Source: Flavobacteriales bacterium
GTDB lineage: Bacteria > Bacteroidota > Bacteroidia > Flavobacteriales_D > Crocinitomicaceae
Assembly (NCBI GenBank): GCA_022361195.1
Contig: JAKSBJ010000178.1
Coordinates: 1 to 64,000, forward strand
Direction: 5' to 3'
Length of the DNA stretch: 64,000 nt
In this document: positions 19,103-28,420 of the stretch, in pieces
Layout of the letters: each line of letters opens with the position of its first letter
Position numbering within the stretch: position 1 is the stretch's first letter
Made by a program: the position numbers and the translations under genes
The notes under the pieces: model-generated
What the model was told of the DNA's origin: nothing
Databases searched by the model: none
The model's input: only the letters and a program-made list of their open reading frames with translations

Positions 19103-20509
19103 TTGGAACAGATTAGTGTATTTGATATCTTCAAAATTGGTGTGGGGCCTTCCAGTTCTCATACCATGGGCCCCTGGAAGGCAGCTCAGCTTTTTTTAGA
19201 AGAGATTGATTTTTTAGATTTGAATCAATTAGAGGTTCATTTGTATGGATCATTGGCAAAAACGGGAAAAGGCCACGGAACGGATATTGCCGTTCAGTTG
19301 GGCTTAATGGGGTATGATCCTAAAACAATTCCGGTCGAAGAAATTGACACTGCCATTGAAGATATAAAGGTGAATCAGGCTCTTTTTGTTGGTGAAAGGA
19401 TTCGAATTCCTTTTAATCCTAATGAGCAAATTGTTTTTCATTTTGATAAAACGTTGGAGGCTCACCCAAATGCTTTAACACTAAAAGCAATTCACCAATC
19501 TGGAAAGCTTGTTGAACAAACTTATTACTCCGTAGGTGGAGGGTTTATTACAACGGATGATACTCAAGAATCTGAAACAAGAGTAGACATTAAGTTTCCG
19601 GTTCAATGGGGAGAAGAATTGCTAAAATGGTGCGAACAAGAAGATGTCAGTATTCATGAACTTTTGTGGATTAATGAGCAGGCTTGGAGACCAAAAGAGG
19701 AGATTTATCTGAAGCTAGATGAGATTTGGGAAACCATGAAGCAATGTGTCTTTAGAGGTTGTAACCGAAAAGGAATTTTACCCGGAGGACTAAATGTAAA
19801 ACGTAGGGCTTTTGAAATGAACTCACAGTTGAGTGAGGGAAAAGTCTTTGATCATGTAGATGATTGGGTGGATTATATTAAAAGTTTGCAGGTTGGTTTT
19901 TCAGAGACACTAAAGTGGGTTTCTTGTTTTGCTTTGGCAGTTAATGAAGAAAATGCTTCTTTTGGACGGGTGGTTACAGCTCCCACAAATGGAGCTTCAG
20001 GCGTAATTCCAGCAGTACTTATGTATTATGCTCTCTTCTCAGAAGAAGCCTCGCAAGAGGGAATCCGGAATTTTATTATGACTGCAGGAGAGGTTGGCAG
20101 TATTTTTAAAAAAGGTTCAACAATTTCAGCTGCTATGGGCGGATGTCAGGCCGAAATCGGAGTTTCTTCGGCAATGGCCGCAGCAGGTTTAACAGAATGC
20201 TTGGGAGGAAATCCCCAGCAGGCTTTGATGGCAGCAGAAATTGCAATGGAACATCATTTGGGAATGACTTGCGATCCCATTGGTGGTTTGGTCCAGATTC
20301 CTTGTATTGAGCGAAATACAATGGGGGCAATCAAGGCAATAACAGCTTGTCAAATAGCATTGAATAGTGATCCAAAATCAGCTTTGGTGAGTCTGGATGA
20401 TGTGATTAAGTCGATGTGGGAAACCGCTGTGGACATGAATACAAAGTATAAAGAAACCTCAGAAGGAGGTTTAGCTTCTCAAATTTCGGTTATTGTTCCG
20501 GAGTGTTAG
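19103..20509 (+). CDS. sdaA: L-serine ammonia-lyase (iron-sulfur type)
   Basis: Deaminates L-serine to pyruvate and ammonia with a [4Fe-4S] cluster. It is a single chain of 468 residues combining the beta-like N-terminus ([19 protein letters not shown]) and the alpha-like C-terminal domain. The latter shows [20 protein letters not shown] and [21 protein letters not shown] with cluster cysteines. The start is TTG at 19103. The stop overlaps the end of a possible 40-residue minus-strand ORF. Length and motifs fit a functional enzyme. Confidence 0.95.
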   Translation: MEQISVFDIFKIGVGPSSSHTMGPWKAAQLFLEEIDFLDLNQLEVHLYGSLAKTGKGHGTDIAVQLGLMGYDPKTIPVEEIDTAIEDIKVNQALFVGERIRIPFNPNEQIVFHFDKTLEAHPNALTLKAIHQSGKLVEQTYYSVGGGFITTDDTQESETRVDIKFPVQWGEELLKWCEQEDVSIHELLWINEQAWRPKEEIYLKLDEIWETMKQCVFRGCNRKGILPGGLNVKRRAFEMNSQLSEGKVFDHVDDWVDYIKSLQVGFSETLKWVSCFALAVNEENASFGRVVTAPTNGASGVIPAVLMYYALFSEEASQEGIRNFIMTAGEVGSIFKKGSTISAAMGGCQAEIGVSSAMAAAGLTECLGGNPQQALMAAEIAMEHHLGMTCDPIGGLVQIPCIERNTMGAIKAITACQIALNSDPKSALVSLDDVIKSMWETAVDMNTKYKETSEGGLASQISVIVPEC

Positions 20510-20628
20510 TTCTTAGCGTCTAACAATTCTTTAAGGTGCGTTTTAGCACCAATTTTTAAGATACTTCGGTCTATACCGCTTAATTTCTTTTTGACCTTGG
20601 TCGTTGATGTTGAACTTAATGTTAGCAT
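20506..20628 (-). CDS. Possible 40-residue basic small protein
   Basis: ATG-initiated minus-strand ORF (begins [16 protein letters not shown], ends KELLDAKN), Lys-rich and amphipathic, in an otherwise empty 326-bp gap. No family recognised. An inverted repeat sits just upstream of its start (20632-20662), but there is no exact TAnnTTTG element. It may be a real small protein, a decayed gene or chance. Confidence 0.25.
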   Translation of the reverse strand: MLTLSSTSTTKVKKKLSGIDRSILKIGAKTHLKELLDAKN

Positions 20629-20631
20629 GAG

Positions 20632-20662
20632 TAATAATAGTTTTTTGTTCGTTCTATTATTA
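20632..20662. repeat. Inverted repeat TAATAATAG-N13-CTATTATTA
   Basis: Perfect 9-bp arms at 20632-20640 and 20654-20662 with a T-rich 13-nt spacer. It lies 4 nt upstream of the start of the possible minus-strand small ORF. Could be an operator or a weak hairpin. Confidence 0.4.
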
Positions 20663-20803
20663 AGGTACAACAAATAGCGTACCGAAATGTCTCATTCTTT
20701 TAAGCTGTATGTTTTATTGAGTGTGTGTTTTAATTTGAAAATTAAACGATCTTTCTGTTAAAAGATAAAATATACAGAAAGAAAGATTGTATTCATAAAT
20801 AGC

Positions 20804-20811
20804 TACATTTG
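20804..20811 (+). promoter_or_regulatory. Bacteroidota -7 promoter element TACATTTG
   Basis: Exact TAnnTTTG, 24 nt before the ATG of the lipoprotein gene at 20836. Confidence 0.5.
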
Positions 20812-20835
20812 TCCGTACATTAAAAACTTGATCAA

Positions 20836-21417
20836 ATGAAAAGAATATTTTTCGGATTTACGGCAGCTTTCCTTTTGGTTTTGGCTTCTTGTTCAGGGAG
20901 TTCAGGTTCTGGTGGGTCTGAAGGTGCTGAGAAATGCTCAGACGTGACAGTTGAAGATTGGGATACTTTCTTAGGAATTGACTACGGAACAAATGAGCGA
21001 GACTTAGAAGATAAGATCGGAAAATTTACAGGTGGAGAATACACGGCAGATTCTACAGCCTTTGTTTATTATTTTAATCGTGTGGAAAGAGTACCTGTTT
21101 CAGTATGGGTAAATGGAGCCACAGGTGATGTAGAAACAATCTTCATCGAAGTTTTAAGTTATGAAGATAACTTCGATCAAGATGTGGAAAATGCAGTTGA
21201 AGAATTTAAAATTGATCCATGTGAATCACGATTCTTGGGAATGCAACAATCCGAAGTTGAAAAGATCATGGGTGAGCCCGTTGTTTCAGAAACCTTAGAT
21301 GAAGGAGTAAAATCTATTTCTTATGATTCAGAAGGATTTGAATATTCAGTAAACTTCAAATTCTACCCAGAGCAAGGAAATAAATGTACTTCAATTTCAT
21401 TGAACTGGTTTTACTAG
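20836..21417 (+). CDS. Predicted lipoprotein of unknown function
   Basis: 193 residues. The lipoprotein signal is MKRIFFGFTAAFLLVLASC with the lipobox Cys at residue 19, followed by a Ser/Gly-rich tether. The mature part has two similar halves, each with a pattern like FLGIDYGTNERDLEDKIGKF and FLGMQQSEVEKIMGEP, reminiscent of SmpA/BamE-like or DUF-type repeat folds. No family is assigned with certainty. It has its own promoter and a strong terminator, so it is monocistronic. The role in the envelope is unknown. Confidence 0.75.
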   Translation: MKRIFFGFTAAFLLVLASCSGSSGSGGSEGAEKCSDVTVEDWDTFLGIDYGTNERDLEDKIGKFTGGEYTADSTAFVYYFNRVERVPVSVWVNGATGDVETIFIEVLSYEDNFDQDVENAVEEFKIDPCESRFLGMQQSEVEKIMGEPVVSETLDEGVKSISYDSEGFEYSVNFKFYPEQGNKCTSISLNWFY

Positions 21418-21437
21418 AAAACTGATAATAAAATTTG

Positions 21438-21470
21438 AAAGCCATCTCGAGACTTCGGGATGGCTTTTTT
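21438..21470. terminator. Intrinsic terminator after the 20836 lipoprotein gene
   Basis: Stem AAAGCCATC (21438-21446) / GATGGCTTT (21459-21467), extended by inner pairs around a GACT loop and ending in a T-run. It lies between convergent genes, so it may serve both strands. Confidence 0.85.
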
Positions 21471-21903
21471 AGTTCCTATCGTAGGTTGAAATATCTTCTA
21501 AACTCACTTTACTTCTCACAAATTGTCCTTGACCTGTTGCGCAAAGTTTTCCCTTTTCATTGTAAAGTTCGCCTGAAGCGGTAAATAGATTAGCCGATGC
21601 AAAGTCAAGCTTCCCTTTAGCAATTAACTTCTCATTAAAAATAGGGCGCAGTAAGTTGATGTTGAAATTCGTTGTTACCAAAAATTGATCTCGTACAACT
21701 GATTGACAGGCAAAATAACAACAATCATCCAACAGCTTAAAATAAACCGATCCATGAACAGCATTACCTGCATGGTGATATCGCGAATCAGTACTCAACT
21801 GAATTTCGGATTGTTTGTCCTGAATGAAAATTTCAATCCCCTTGTAAAAATCATGTAGGGGAGCCGTTTCATACATTCGTTTTAGTCGTTGAAAATGATC
21901 CAT
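21469..21903 (-). CDS. Hotdog-fold thioesterase (PaaI/YdiI-like)
   Basis: Probable acyl-CoA thioesterase of 144 residues. The hotdog helix motif appears as AVHGSVYFKLLDDCCYFAC, followed by beta strands NFNINLLRPIFNEKLIAKGKL and a final ATGQGQFVRS. PaaI-type enzymes usually have HGG and a catalytic Asp; here HGS is followed by LLDD. The substrate is unknown. It converges on the lipoprotein gene and shares its terminator region. Confidence 0.8.
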   Translation of the reverse strand: MDHFQRLKRMYETAPLHDFYKGIEIFIQDKQSEIQLSTDSRYHHAGNAVHGSVYFKLLDDCCYFACQSVVRDQFLVTTNFNINLLRPIFNEKLIAKGKLDFASANLFTASGELYNEKGKLCATGQGQFVRSKVSLEDISTYDRN

Positions 21904-22236
21904 TTGTCAATGCTGTTATTGAATTGGAATATAAATCTATAAATCCTTTTTAAAAACAAGGATAAATGGTTAAATTCGCTTGCGAAATTCGGAAAATACA
22001 TTCAAAAAATTGACGCTACTAATGTCTTTTGACATGGACCGGATGATAAAGGAGGTTTATGCCCATTGTCTTCAAGTTTATGATAAAATCAAAAGTATTT
22101 ATAGAGGAAACTTCAAAACTGGATGTAACTGCATAATTAGCTTGATATAATTGATGTAGGCAGAAAAGTAAAAAGGGCTTTTTCCGACAACCATTTTACC
22201 GAGTCTGCCTTTAAAATTGAAAAGACTTCTTTATTT
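21904..22236. other. Intergenic region upstream of acnB
   Basis: A 333-bp gap. It contains the 42-residue ORF at 22022-22150, described separately. No exact TAnnTTTG promoter, RNA gene or repeat is visible. The last 80 nt presumably hold the acnB promoter and leader. Confidence 0.4.
22022..22150 (+). pseudogene. Small ORF resembling the N-terminus of the neighbouring AcnA-type aconitase
   Basis: ATG-initiated 42-residue ORF starting MSFDMDRMIKEVY, against [12 protein letters not shown] at the start of the aconitase at 25110. Within the matched codons several differences are third-position changes (gat/gac, aaa/aag, gtg/gtt), as expected for diverged coding DNA. Similarity stops after about 14 residues and the ORF ends in a Cys-rich tail. 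It may be a remnant of a duplicated aconitase start, a real small protein or coincidence. Confidence 0.35.
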
Positions 22237-25014
22237 ATGAATATGTATAATGATTACCTTAAAGAAATTGAAGAACGAAAAGTTCAAGGGCTTCACCCAA
22301 AACCAATTGATGGTGGCGAACTGCTAAGTGAGGTCATTGCGCAAATCAAAGATGTGAATAATGAACATCGTGAAGATTCGCTTAAGTTTTTTATCTATAA
22401 CACCTTACCAGGAACAACCAGTGCTGCAGGTGTAAAAGCAAAATTTTTAAAGGAAATCATTCTAGGTGAAGCTGTTGTTGAGGAAATTTCATCGGCTTTT
22501 GCTTTTGAGCAGTTATCACACATGAAGGGAGGACCTTCAATAGAGGTTTTACTTGATTTGGCTTTGGGTAGCGACGAAGCAATTGCTCAGGACGCTGCAA
22601 AAGTTTTAAAAACGCAAGTATTCTTATATGAGGCAGATACTGAGCGATTGGAAGAAGCAATGAAAGCAGGGAGTGCTATAGCCAAAGAAGTTATCGAAAG
22701 TTATTCCCAGGCCGAGTTTTTCACAAAACTTCCTGAGGTGGAAGAGACAATTGAAGTAGTAACATACATCGCAGGAGTAGGAGATATTTCTACAGATTTA
22801 CTTTCTCCTGGTGCTGATGCACACTCACGTTCGGATAGAGAATTACACGGACAATCTATTTTTGAGCATAATAAAGAAATGCAAAAAGAGGTATTGGCTC
22901 TTAAAGAACAACATCCTGATAAACGTATTATGTTAATCGCCGAAAAAGGAACAATGGGAGTTGGATCTTCTCGTATGTCTGGTGTTAACAATGTTGCTTT
23001 GTGGACAGGTATTAGCTCAAGTCCTTATGTACCGTTTATTAACATTGCTCCGGTAATTGCCGGAACAAATGGAATCGCTCCAATTTTCTTAACTACTGTT
23101 GGTGTAACCGGAGGTATTGGTGTTGACCTTCAAAACTGGGTAAAGAAAAAGGATGCTGAAGGAAATACTATTTACGATGAAGATGGAGAGCCAGTTCTTG
23201 AACAAACGTATTCGGTTGAAACAGGAACTGTTTTGACGATTAATACCAAAACAAAAAAATTATATAACGGAGACCAGGAACTAAAGGATATCTCTGCAGC
23301 GCTTACACCACAAAAAATGGAGTTCATTAAGGCTGGAGGATCTTATGCTGTAGTTTTCGGTAAAAAGTTGCAAACATTTGCTTGTAAAGCGCTTGGAATT
23401 GATGTGCCGCAAGTCTATGCTGCATCAAAAGAAATCTCGATTGAGGGGCAAGGTTTAACTGCAGTTGAGAAGATTTTCAATAAAAATGCTGTTGGAACTA
23501 CTCCAGGTAAAACATTGCATACAGGATCTAATGTTCGTGTAGAAGTTAATATTGTTGGATCTCAAGATACAACAGGATTAATGACTTCTCAGGAATTAGA
23601 GATGATGGCTGCTACGGTAATTTCTCCAATTGTAGATGCCGGTTATCAGTCAGGATGTCATACAGCTTCAGTGTGGGATGATAAGTCAAAAGCAAACATT
23701 CCTAGGCTAATGAAGTTTATGAATGACTTTGGCTTAATTACAGGACGTGATCCTAAAGGTCAATATCATGCAATGACAGATGTAATTCATAAAGTACTAA
23801 ATGATATTACAGTCAGTGATTGGGATATCATTATAGGTGGAGATTCTCACACGCGTATGTCAAAAGGTGTTGCTTTTGGAGCAGATTCCGGAACAGTAGC
23901 TTTAGCATTGGCTACAGGAGAAGCAACCATGCCAATTCCAGAGTCGGTTAAAGTAACCTTTAAAGGTGATATGAGAAGCTTCATGGATTTCAGAGATGTG
24001 GTTCATGCTACACAGCAACAAATGTTAAAGCAGTTTGGTGGTGAAAATGTCTTCCAGGGAAGAATTATTGAGGTACATATTGGTACTTTAACATCTGATC
24101 AGGCCTTTACATTTACAGATTGGACGGCTGAAATGAAAGCAAAAGCTTCTATCTGTATCTCAGAAGACGATACTTTAATTGAATCATTAGAAATTGCAAG
24201 AGATCGTATCCAAATCATGATTGAAAAAGGAATGGATAACGAAAAGCAAATGTTGCAAGGTTTGGTAGATAAAGCCAATAAGCGAATTGCTGAGGTAAAA
24301 TCTGGAGAAAAACCAACTTTAAGACCTGATTCTAATGCGAAATACTATGCTGAGGTTGTAATTGATTTGGATGAAATTGCTGAGCCAATGATTGCTGATC
24401 CAGACGTAAATAATGATGATGTTTCAAAGCGTTACACGCATGACACTATTCGTCCATTGTCGTACTATGGAGGAACTAAGCAAGTTGACTTAGGGTTTGT
24501 TGGATCGTGTATGGTTCACAAAGGAGATATGAAAATCCTGGCTCAAATGTTAAAGAATATTGAAGCGCAACAAGGAAAAGTTGAATTCAAAGCACCTTTG
24601 GTTGTTGCTCCTCCAACATATAATATTGTTGATGAATTAAAAGCAGAGGGAGACTGGGAAGTTTTGGAGAAGTATTCAGGTTTTGTTTTCAATGATGACG
24701 ATCCTAAAGGAGCTGCACGTACAAAGTATGATAATATGCTTTACCTTGAGCGTCCTGGATGTAACCTATGCATGGGGAATCAGGAAAAGGCAGAGCCAGG
24801 TGATACGGTAATGGCTACCTCAACGCGTTTGTTCCAGGGAAGAGTTGTAAAAGATTCAAACGAGAAAAAAGGTGAATCTTTATTGTCATCAACTCCAGTG
24901 GTAGTATTATCTACAATTTTAGGTAGAACTCCAACAATGGAGGAGTATGAAGCCGCAGTAGATGGTATTGTATTAACCAAGTTCAAACCATCTCAAAAGA
25001 AGTTAGTAAGTTAA
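22237..25014 (+). CDS. acnB: Bifunctional aconitate hydratase 2 / 2-methylisocitrate dehydratase
   Basis: Converts citrate to isocitrate in the TCA cycle, and often 2-methylisocitrate in propionate use, with a [4Fe-4S] cluster. The order is that of AcnB: an N-terminal HEAT-like domain (MNMYNDYLKEIEERKVQGL), the swivel domain, then the catalytic domains with IIGGDSHTRMSKGVAFGADSG. Cluster residues lie in GFVGSCMVHKGD and in LERPGCNLCMGNQ near the end. At 925 residues it is about 60 longer than E. coli AcnB. It ends in its own terminator before a second aconitase gene. Confidence 0.95.
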   Translation: MNMYNDYLKEIEERKVQGLHPKPIDGGELLSEVIAQIKDVNNEHREDSLKFFIYNTLPGTTSAAGVKAKFLKEIILGEAVVEEISSAFAFEQLSHMKGGPSIEVLLDLALGSDEAIAQDAAKVLKTQVFLYEADTERLEEAMKAGSAIAKEVIESYSQAEFFTKLPEVEETIEVVTYIAGVGDISTDLLSPGADAHSRSDRELHGQSIFEHNKEMQKEVLALKEQHPDKRIMLIAEKGTMGVGSSRMSGVNNVALWTGISSSPYVPFINIAPVIAGTNGIAPIFLTTVGVTGGIGVDLQNWVKKKDAEGNTIYDEDGEPVLEQTYSVETGTVLTINTKTKKLYNGDQELKDISAALTPQKMEFIKAGGSYAVVFGKKLQTFACKALGIDVPQVYAASKEISIEGQGLTAVEKIFNKNAVGTTPGKTLHTGSNVRVEVNIVGSQDTTGLMTSQELEMMAATVISPIVDAGYQSGCHTASVWDDKSKANIPRLMKFMNDFGLITGRDPKGQYHAMTDVIHKVLNDITVSDWDIIIGGDSHTRMSKGVAFGADSGTVALALATGEATMPIPESVKVTFKGDMRSFMDFRDVVHATQQQMLKQFGGENVFQGRIIEVHIGTLTSDQAFTFTDWTAEMKAKASICISEDDTLIESLEIARDRIQIMIEKGMDNEKQMLQGLVDKANKRIAEVKSGEKPTLRPDSNAKYYAEVVIDLDEIAEPMIADPDVNNDDVSKRYTHDTIRPLSYYGGTKQVDLGFVGSCMVHKGDMKILAQMLKNIEAQQGKVEFKAPLVVAPPTYNIVDELKAEGDWEVLEKYSGFVFNDDDPKGAARTKYDNMLYLERPGCNLCMGNQEKAEPGDTVMATSTRLFQGRVVKDSNEKKGESLLSSTPVVVLSTILGRTPTMEEYEAAVDGIVLTKFKPSQKKLVS

Positions 25015-25034
25015 TTGAACTACTATATTAAAAT

Positions 25035-25065
25035 TAAAAGGCCAGGTCATTGATCTGGCCTTTTT
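25035..25065 (+). terminator. Intrinsic terminator after acnB
   Basis: Perfect stem AAAAGGCCAG (25035-25044) / CTGGCCTTTT (25054-25063) with a 9-nt loop and T-rich tail. It separates the two aconitase genes into independent units and shows that the ATG at 25110, not codons inside the hairpin, starts the next gene. Confidence 0.9.
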
Positions 25066-25109
25066 GTTTAATTGTGTATATTAAAACTGTTTTTAAAACC
25101 CTAATTAGA

Positions 25110-27377
25110 ATGGCATTTGATATAGAAATGATAAAAGAGGTGTATTCAAGATATCCTGAGCGAATAGCAAAGGCAAGAGAAATTTTGAATAAACCAATGA
25201 CACTAGCTGAAAAAATACTTTACGCACATCTTTGGGATAATCCGGCAGTTACAAATTTTGAACGTGGAAAATCATACGTTGACTTTGATCCGGACCGGGT
25301 GGCCATGCAGGATGCAACAGCACAAATGGCTTTATTACAGTTTATGCAAGCTGGAAAAGCGAAAGTTGCGGTTCCTTCAACAGCACATTGTGATCATTTG
25401 ATTCAGGCAAGAGATGGCGCTGCAGATGATTTAGCTCGTGCAAAAACAACAAGTGGAGAGGTGTTTGATTTTCTTTCGAGTGTTTGTGATAAGTACGGAA
25501 TTGGTTTTTGGAAACCAGGAGCAGGAATAATTCATCAGGTAGTGTTAGAGAACTATGCATTTCCCGGAGGAATGATGATCGGTACCGATTCTCATACTGT
25601 AAATGCAGGAGGATTAGGAATGGTGGCTATTGGAGTTGGGGGAGCTGATGCAGTAGATGTAATGGCCGGTATGCCCTGGGAGTTGAAGTTTCCAAAGTTA
25701 ATTGGAGTAAAGTTAACGGGTAAATTGTCAGGATGGACAGCTCCTAAAGATGTTATTTTGAAAGTAGCCGGTATTTTAACCGTAAAGGGAGGAACTGGAG
25801 CTATCGTTGAATATTTTGGAGAGGGAGCAAAATCATTGTCGTGTACAGGAAAAGGAACCATTTGTAATATGGGAGCTGAGATTGGTGCAACAACATCAAC
25901 CTTTGGTTATGACGATTCCATGAGAAGATATCTTAATGCTACAGATAGAGCAGATATTGTTGAAGCTGCAGATGCAATTGCAGAACATTTAACTGGCGAT
26001 CCTGAAGTTTATGCGAATCCTGAGCAATATTTTGATCAGGTAATTGAAATCAATTTAGATGAACTACAACCACATTTGAATGGGCCGTTTACACCTGATT
26101 TGGCAACATCTGTCCATGACATGAAAGCGGCTGCAGAGAAAAACGATTGGCCAACTGATATTGAATGGGCATTGATAGGCTCTTGTACAAATTCATCTTA
26201 CGAAGATTTGACAAGAGCTGCCTCAATTATAAAAGATGCTACAGATAAAGGTCTAACCGTAAAATCTGAATTGGGAATTAATCCTGGTTCGGAGCAAGTT
26301 CGATTTACAGCGGAAAGAGATGGTCTTTTTGACATATTTGGAAGAGCAGAGAACATAAGAATCTTTACAAATGCTTGTGGACCTTGTATTGGACAGTGGG
26401 ATAGAGCTGGTGCCGAAAAAGAAGAAAAGAATTCGATCGTTCACTCATTTAACCGAAATTTTAAGAAAAGAGCAGACGGAAATCCAAATACAATGGCTTT
26501 TGTGACTTCACCTGAAATGGTGGCGGCAGTAGCAATTGCGGGTAAACTGGATTTTAATCCCATAACAGATACTCTTTTAAATGCAAATGGAGAAGAAGTG
26601 AAACTTTCTGATCCTTCAGGTATTGAATTACCACCTAAAGGTTTTGATGTAAAGGATAATGGTTTTCAAGCACCGGCTGTGGATGGAAGTGGAATTGAGG
26701 TTGTTGTTAGCCCTACATCTGATAGACTTCAATTATTAACACCATTTGAGCCTTGGAATGGAGAGAATATTACCGGAGCAAAATTATTGATTAAGGCGCA
26801 TGGTAAGTGTACTACTGATCATATTTCAATGGCTGGTCCATGGTTAAAATATCGCGGACATTTGGATAACATCTCCAACAACTGTTTAATTGGTGCGACA
26901 AACGCTTATAACATGGAGTCGAACAATGTCAAAAATCAATTAACAGGTGAGTATGCAGAGGTTCCAGCTACAGCTCGAGCTTATAAAGCAGCTAATGTTC
27001 CTTCAGTAGTTGTTGGCGATCACAACTATGGTGAAGGTTCTTCCAGAGAACATGCAGCCATGGAGCCAAGACATCTTGGAGTTAGAGCGGTTATTGTAAA
27101 ATCATTTGCTCGAATTCATGAAACCAACCTTAAAAAACAGGGAATGCTTGGTTTAACCTTCGCGAATGAAAATGATTATGATCTAATTCAAGAAGACGAT
27201 ACCTTCAACTTTACCGATTTAAATCAATTTGCGGAAGGGAGACAATTGACACTTGAAGTGGTGCATGCCGATGGCTCTTCAGATACCATCATGTTGAACC
27301 ATACTTACAACACTGCACAAATTGAATGGTTTAAAGCCGGGTCTGCTTTGAACTTAATTAGACAGCAACAACACTAA
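25110..27377 (+). CDS. Aconitate hydratase, AcnA/mitochondrial type
   Basis: Second aconitase, 755 residues, beginning [22 protein letters not shown] as in mitochondrial-type enzymes. Substrate and cluster motifs: [41 protein letters not shown] and [13 protein letters not shown] with the two adjacent cluster cysteines. The swivel domain has [23 protein letters not shown] chose the ATG at 25110; an in-frame upstream TTG lies inside the acnB terminator. It probably shares the TCA-cycle role with AcnB under different conditions, as adjacent pairs in Flavobacteriia suggest. Confidence 0.95.
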   Translation: MAFDIEMIKEVYSRYPERIAKAREILNKPMTLAEKILYAHLWDNPAVTNFERGKSYVDFDPDRVAMQDATAQMALLQFMQAGKAKVAVPSTAHCDHLIQARDGAADDLARAKTTSGEVFDFLSSVCDKYGIGFWKPGAGIIHQVVLENYAFPGGMMIGTDSHTVNAGGLGMVAIGVGGADAVDVMAGMPWELKFPKLIGVKLTGKLSGWTAPKDVILKVAGILTVKGGTGAIVEYFGEGAKSLSCTGKGTICNMGAEIGATTSTFGYDDSMRRYLNATDRADIVEAADAIAEHLTGDPEVYANPEQYFDQVIEINLDELQPHLNGPFTPDLATSVHDMKAAAEKNDWPTDIEWALIGSCTNSSYEDLTRAASIIKDATDKGLTVKSELGINPGSEQVRFTAERDGLFDIFGRAENIRIFTNACGPCIGQWDRAGAEKEEKNSIVHSFNRNFKKRADGNPNTMAFVTSPEMVAAVAIAGKLDFNPITDTLLNANGEEVKLSDPSGIELPPKGFDVKDNGFQAPAVDGSGIEVVVSPTSDRLQLLTPFEPWNGENITGAKLLIKAHGKCTTDHISMAGPWLKYRGHLDNISNNCLIGATNAYNMESNNVKNQLTGEYAEVPATARAYKAANVPSVVVGDHNYGEGSSREHAAMEPRHLGVRAVIVKSFARIHETNLKKQGMLGLTFANENDYDLIQEDDTFNFTDLNQFAEGRQLTLEVVHADGSSDTIMLNHTYNTAQIEWFKAGSALNLIRQQQH

Positions 27378-27398
27378 AATTAGAAATAAGAATAATTG

Positions 27399-27430
27399 AA
27401 AACCCGTCTTGTTTTAGGGACGGGTTTTTT
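27399..27430 (+). terminator. Intrinsic terminator after the second aconitase gene
   Basis: Perfect 10-bp stem AAAACCCGTC (27399-27408) / GACGGGTTTT (27419-27428), then more T. It overlaps an in-frame upstream extension of the next ORF, so that extension is not coding. Confidence 0.9.
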
Positions 27431-27458
27431 ATTTTTAGGGAATAATATCTTACAGTTA

Positions 27459-28292
27459 ATGATGAATCCAGTATATCTTTTTGAAGCCGGTGGAACAAAA
27501 ACTACTTTGTTAGTGTATGAAAATGGAAAGACAGAAGAAATTGTTTTGCCCGCCTGTAATCCTAACAGAAGTACAGAAGCCTTTGAACTTCTGTTAAGGG
27601 CAACCATTAAAATACCTTCCAATGCTAAGGTTTACTTTTATGGAGCCGGAATGGGTTCTGAAGGAAATAGGGCATTAATCCATAATGTTTTCATGGATAT
27701 GTTTGAGATTGAGATTGAAATCAACACAGACATTTTAGGAGCAGCAAGAGCAGCATTTGGAGATGAAGAAGGCTTTTTGGCCATTATGGGAACCGGTGGA
27801 GTAGGTGCGTATTATGATGGAACCGAAATTGCCATAAGAAGAGGTGGTTATGGTTATCTGATCGATGATTATGGTGGAGGCTTAGAATTAGGAAAGATTC
27901 TTATTTCAGCCTGGTTAAATGATTCCTTTAGCGAAGAACTAAATAGAGATATTGAAGCTTATCTACACATTTCAAAATCACGTTTCATCGGAGATTTTTA
28001 CGAATCAAAAGATTTACCAAAGGTATCTGGATTGGTAAGAGTTTTGGATCGACACCAAAACAATATGGAGATCATTCAAATCCTGGATGATTATTTTACG
28101 GAGTTCTTCAACCGTCACGTTACTGCACTAAATCGAGAAAAAGAGGTTGAAGCTATTACCATTATAGGGGGAATAGGATTCAACTTTCAAAAAGTAATTG
28201 GACGAGTTGCAGCCAAATTTGGAATTAGTGTTTTGGAATTCATTGATAAACCGGCAAGTAGGTTATTAGATTATCATCTCTCCGTTAAATAA
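27459..28292 (+). CDS. BadF/BadG/BcrA/BcrD-type ATPase, N-acetylglucosamine kinase-like
   Basis: Sugar-kinase/Hsp70-fold protein of 278 residues. The phosphate-binding loop is YLFEAGGTKTTLLVYE, followed by an AIMGTGGVGAYY adenosine-binding turn and a late ITIIGGIGFNFQKVI. This matches eukaryotic-type GlcNAc kinase or BadF-family proteins; phosphorylation of an amino sugar from cell-wall turnover is the usual guess. I chose the tandem ATG at 27459/27462, because the upstream frame passes through a terminator. It is probably monocistronic. Confidence 0.8.
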   Translation: MMNPVYLFEAGGTKTTLLVYENGKTEEIVLPACNPNRSTEAFELLLRATIKIPSNAKVYFYGAGMGSEGNRALIHNVFMDMFEIEIEINTDILGAARAAFGDEEGFLAIMGTGGVGAYYDGTEIAIRRGGYGYLIDDYGGGLELGKILISAWLNDSFSEELNRDIEAYLHISKSRFIGDFYESKDLPKVSGLVRVLDRHQNNMEIIQILDDYFTEFFNRHVTALNREKEVEAITIIGGIGFNFQKVIGRVAAKFGISVLEFIDKPASRLLDYHLSVK

Positions 28293-28420
28293 ACTTTTCT
28301 AGGTATTTATCTCTATCTGTTTAATATTAAAATTAGTCTAAAATATTAAGTAGTTAGTAGAATTTCTGTAACCTATCGTCAAATTAATTCGGATATTTAA
28401 GGTGTAATCAAAACAGCTAT

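Larger units (their letters stand above)
20510..20835. other. Intergenic region between sdaA and the 20836 lipoprotein gene
   Basis: A 326-bp gap. It holds the possible small minus-strand ORF, a 9-bp inverted repeat TAATAATAG/CTATTATTA (20632-20640 and 20654-20662), a nearby GGTAC/GTACC pair, and the promoter element at 20804. No RNA gene is recognisable. Confidence 0.5.

Noticed and set aside
25050-25109. Extended N-terminus for the second aconitase
   Set aside because: The extension lies across the acnB terminator hairpin and the family starts at the ATG at 25110.
27396-27458. Extended N-terminus for the BadF-type kinase
   Set aside because: It overlaps the terminator stem at 27399-27428; the phosphate loop starts right after the ATG at 27459.
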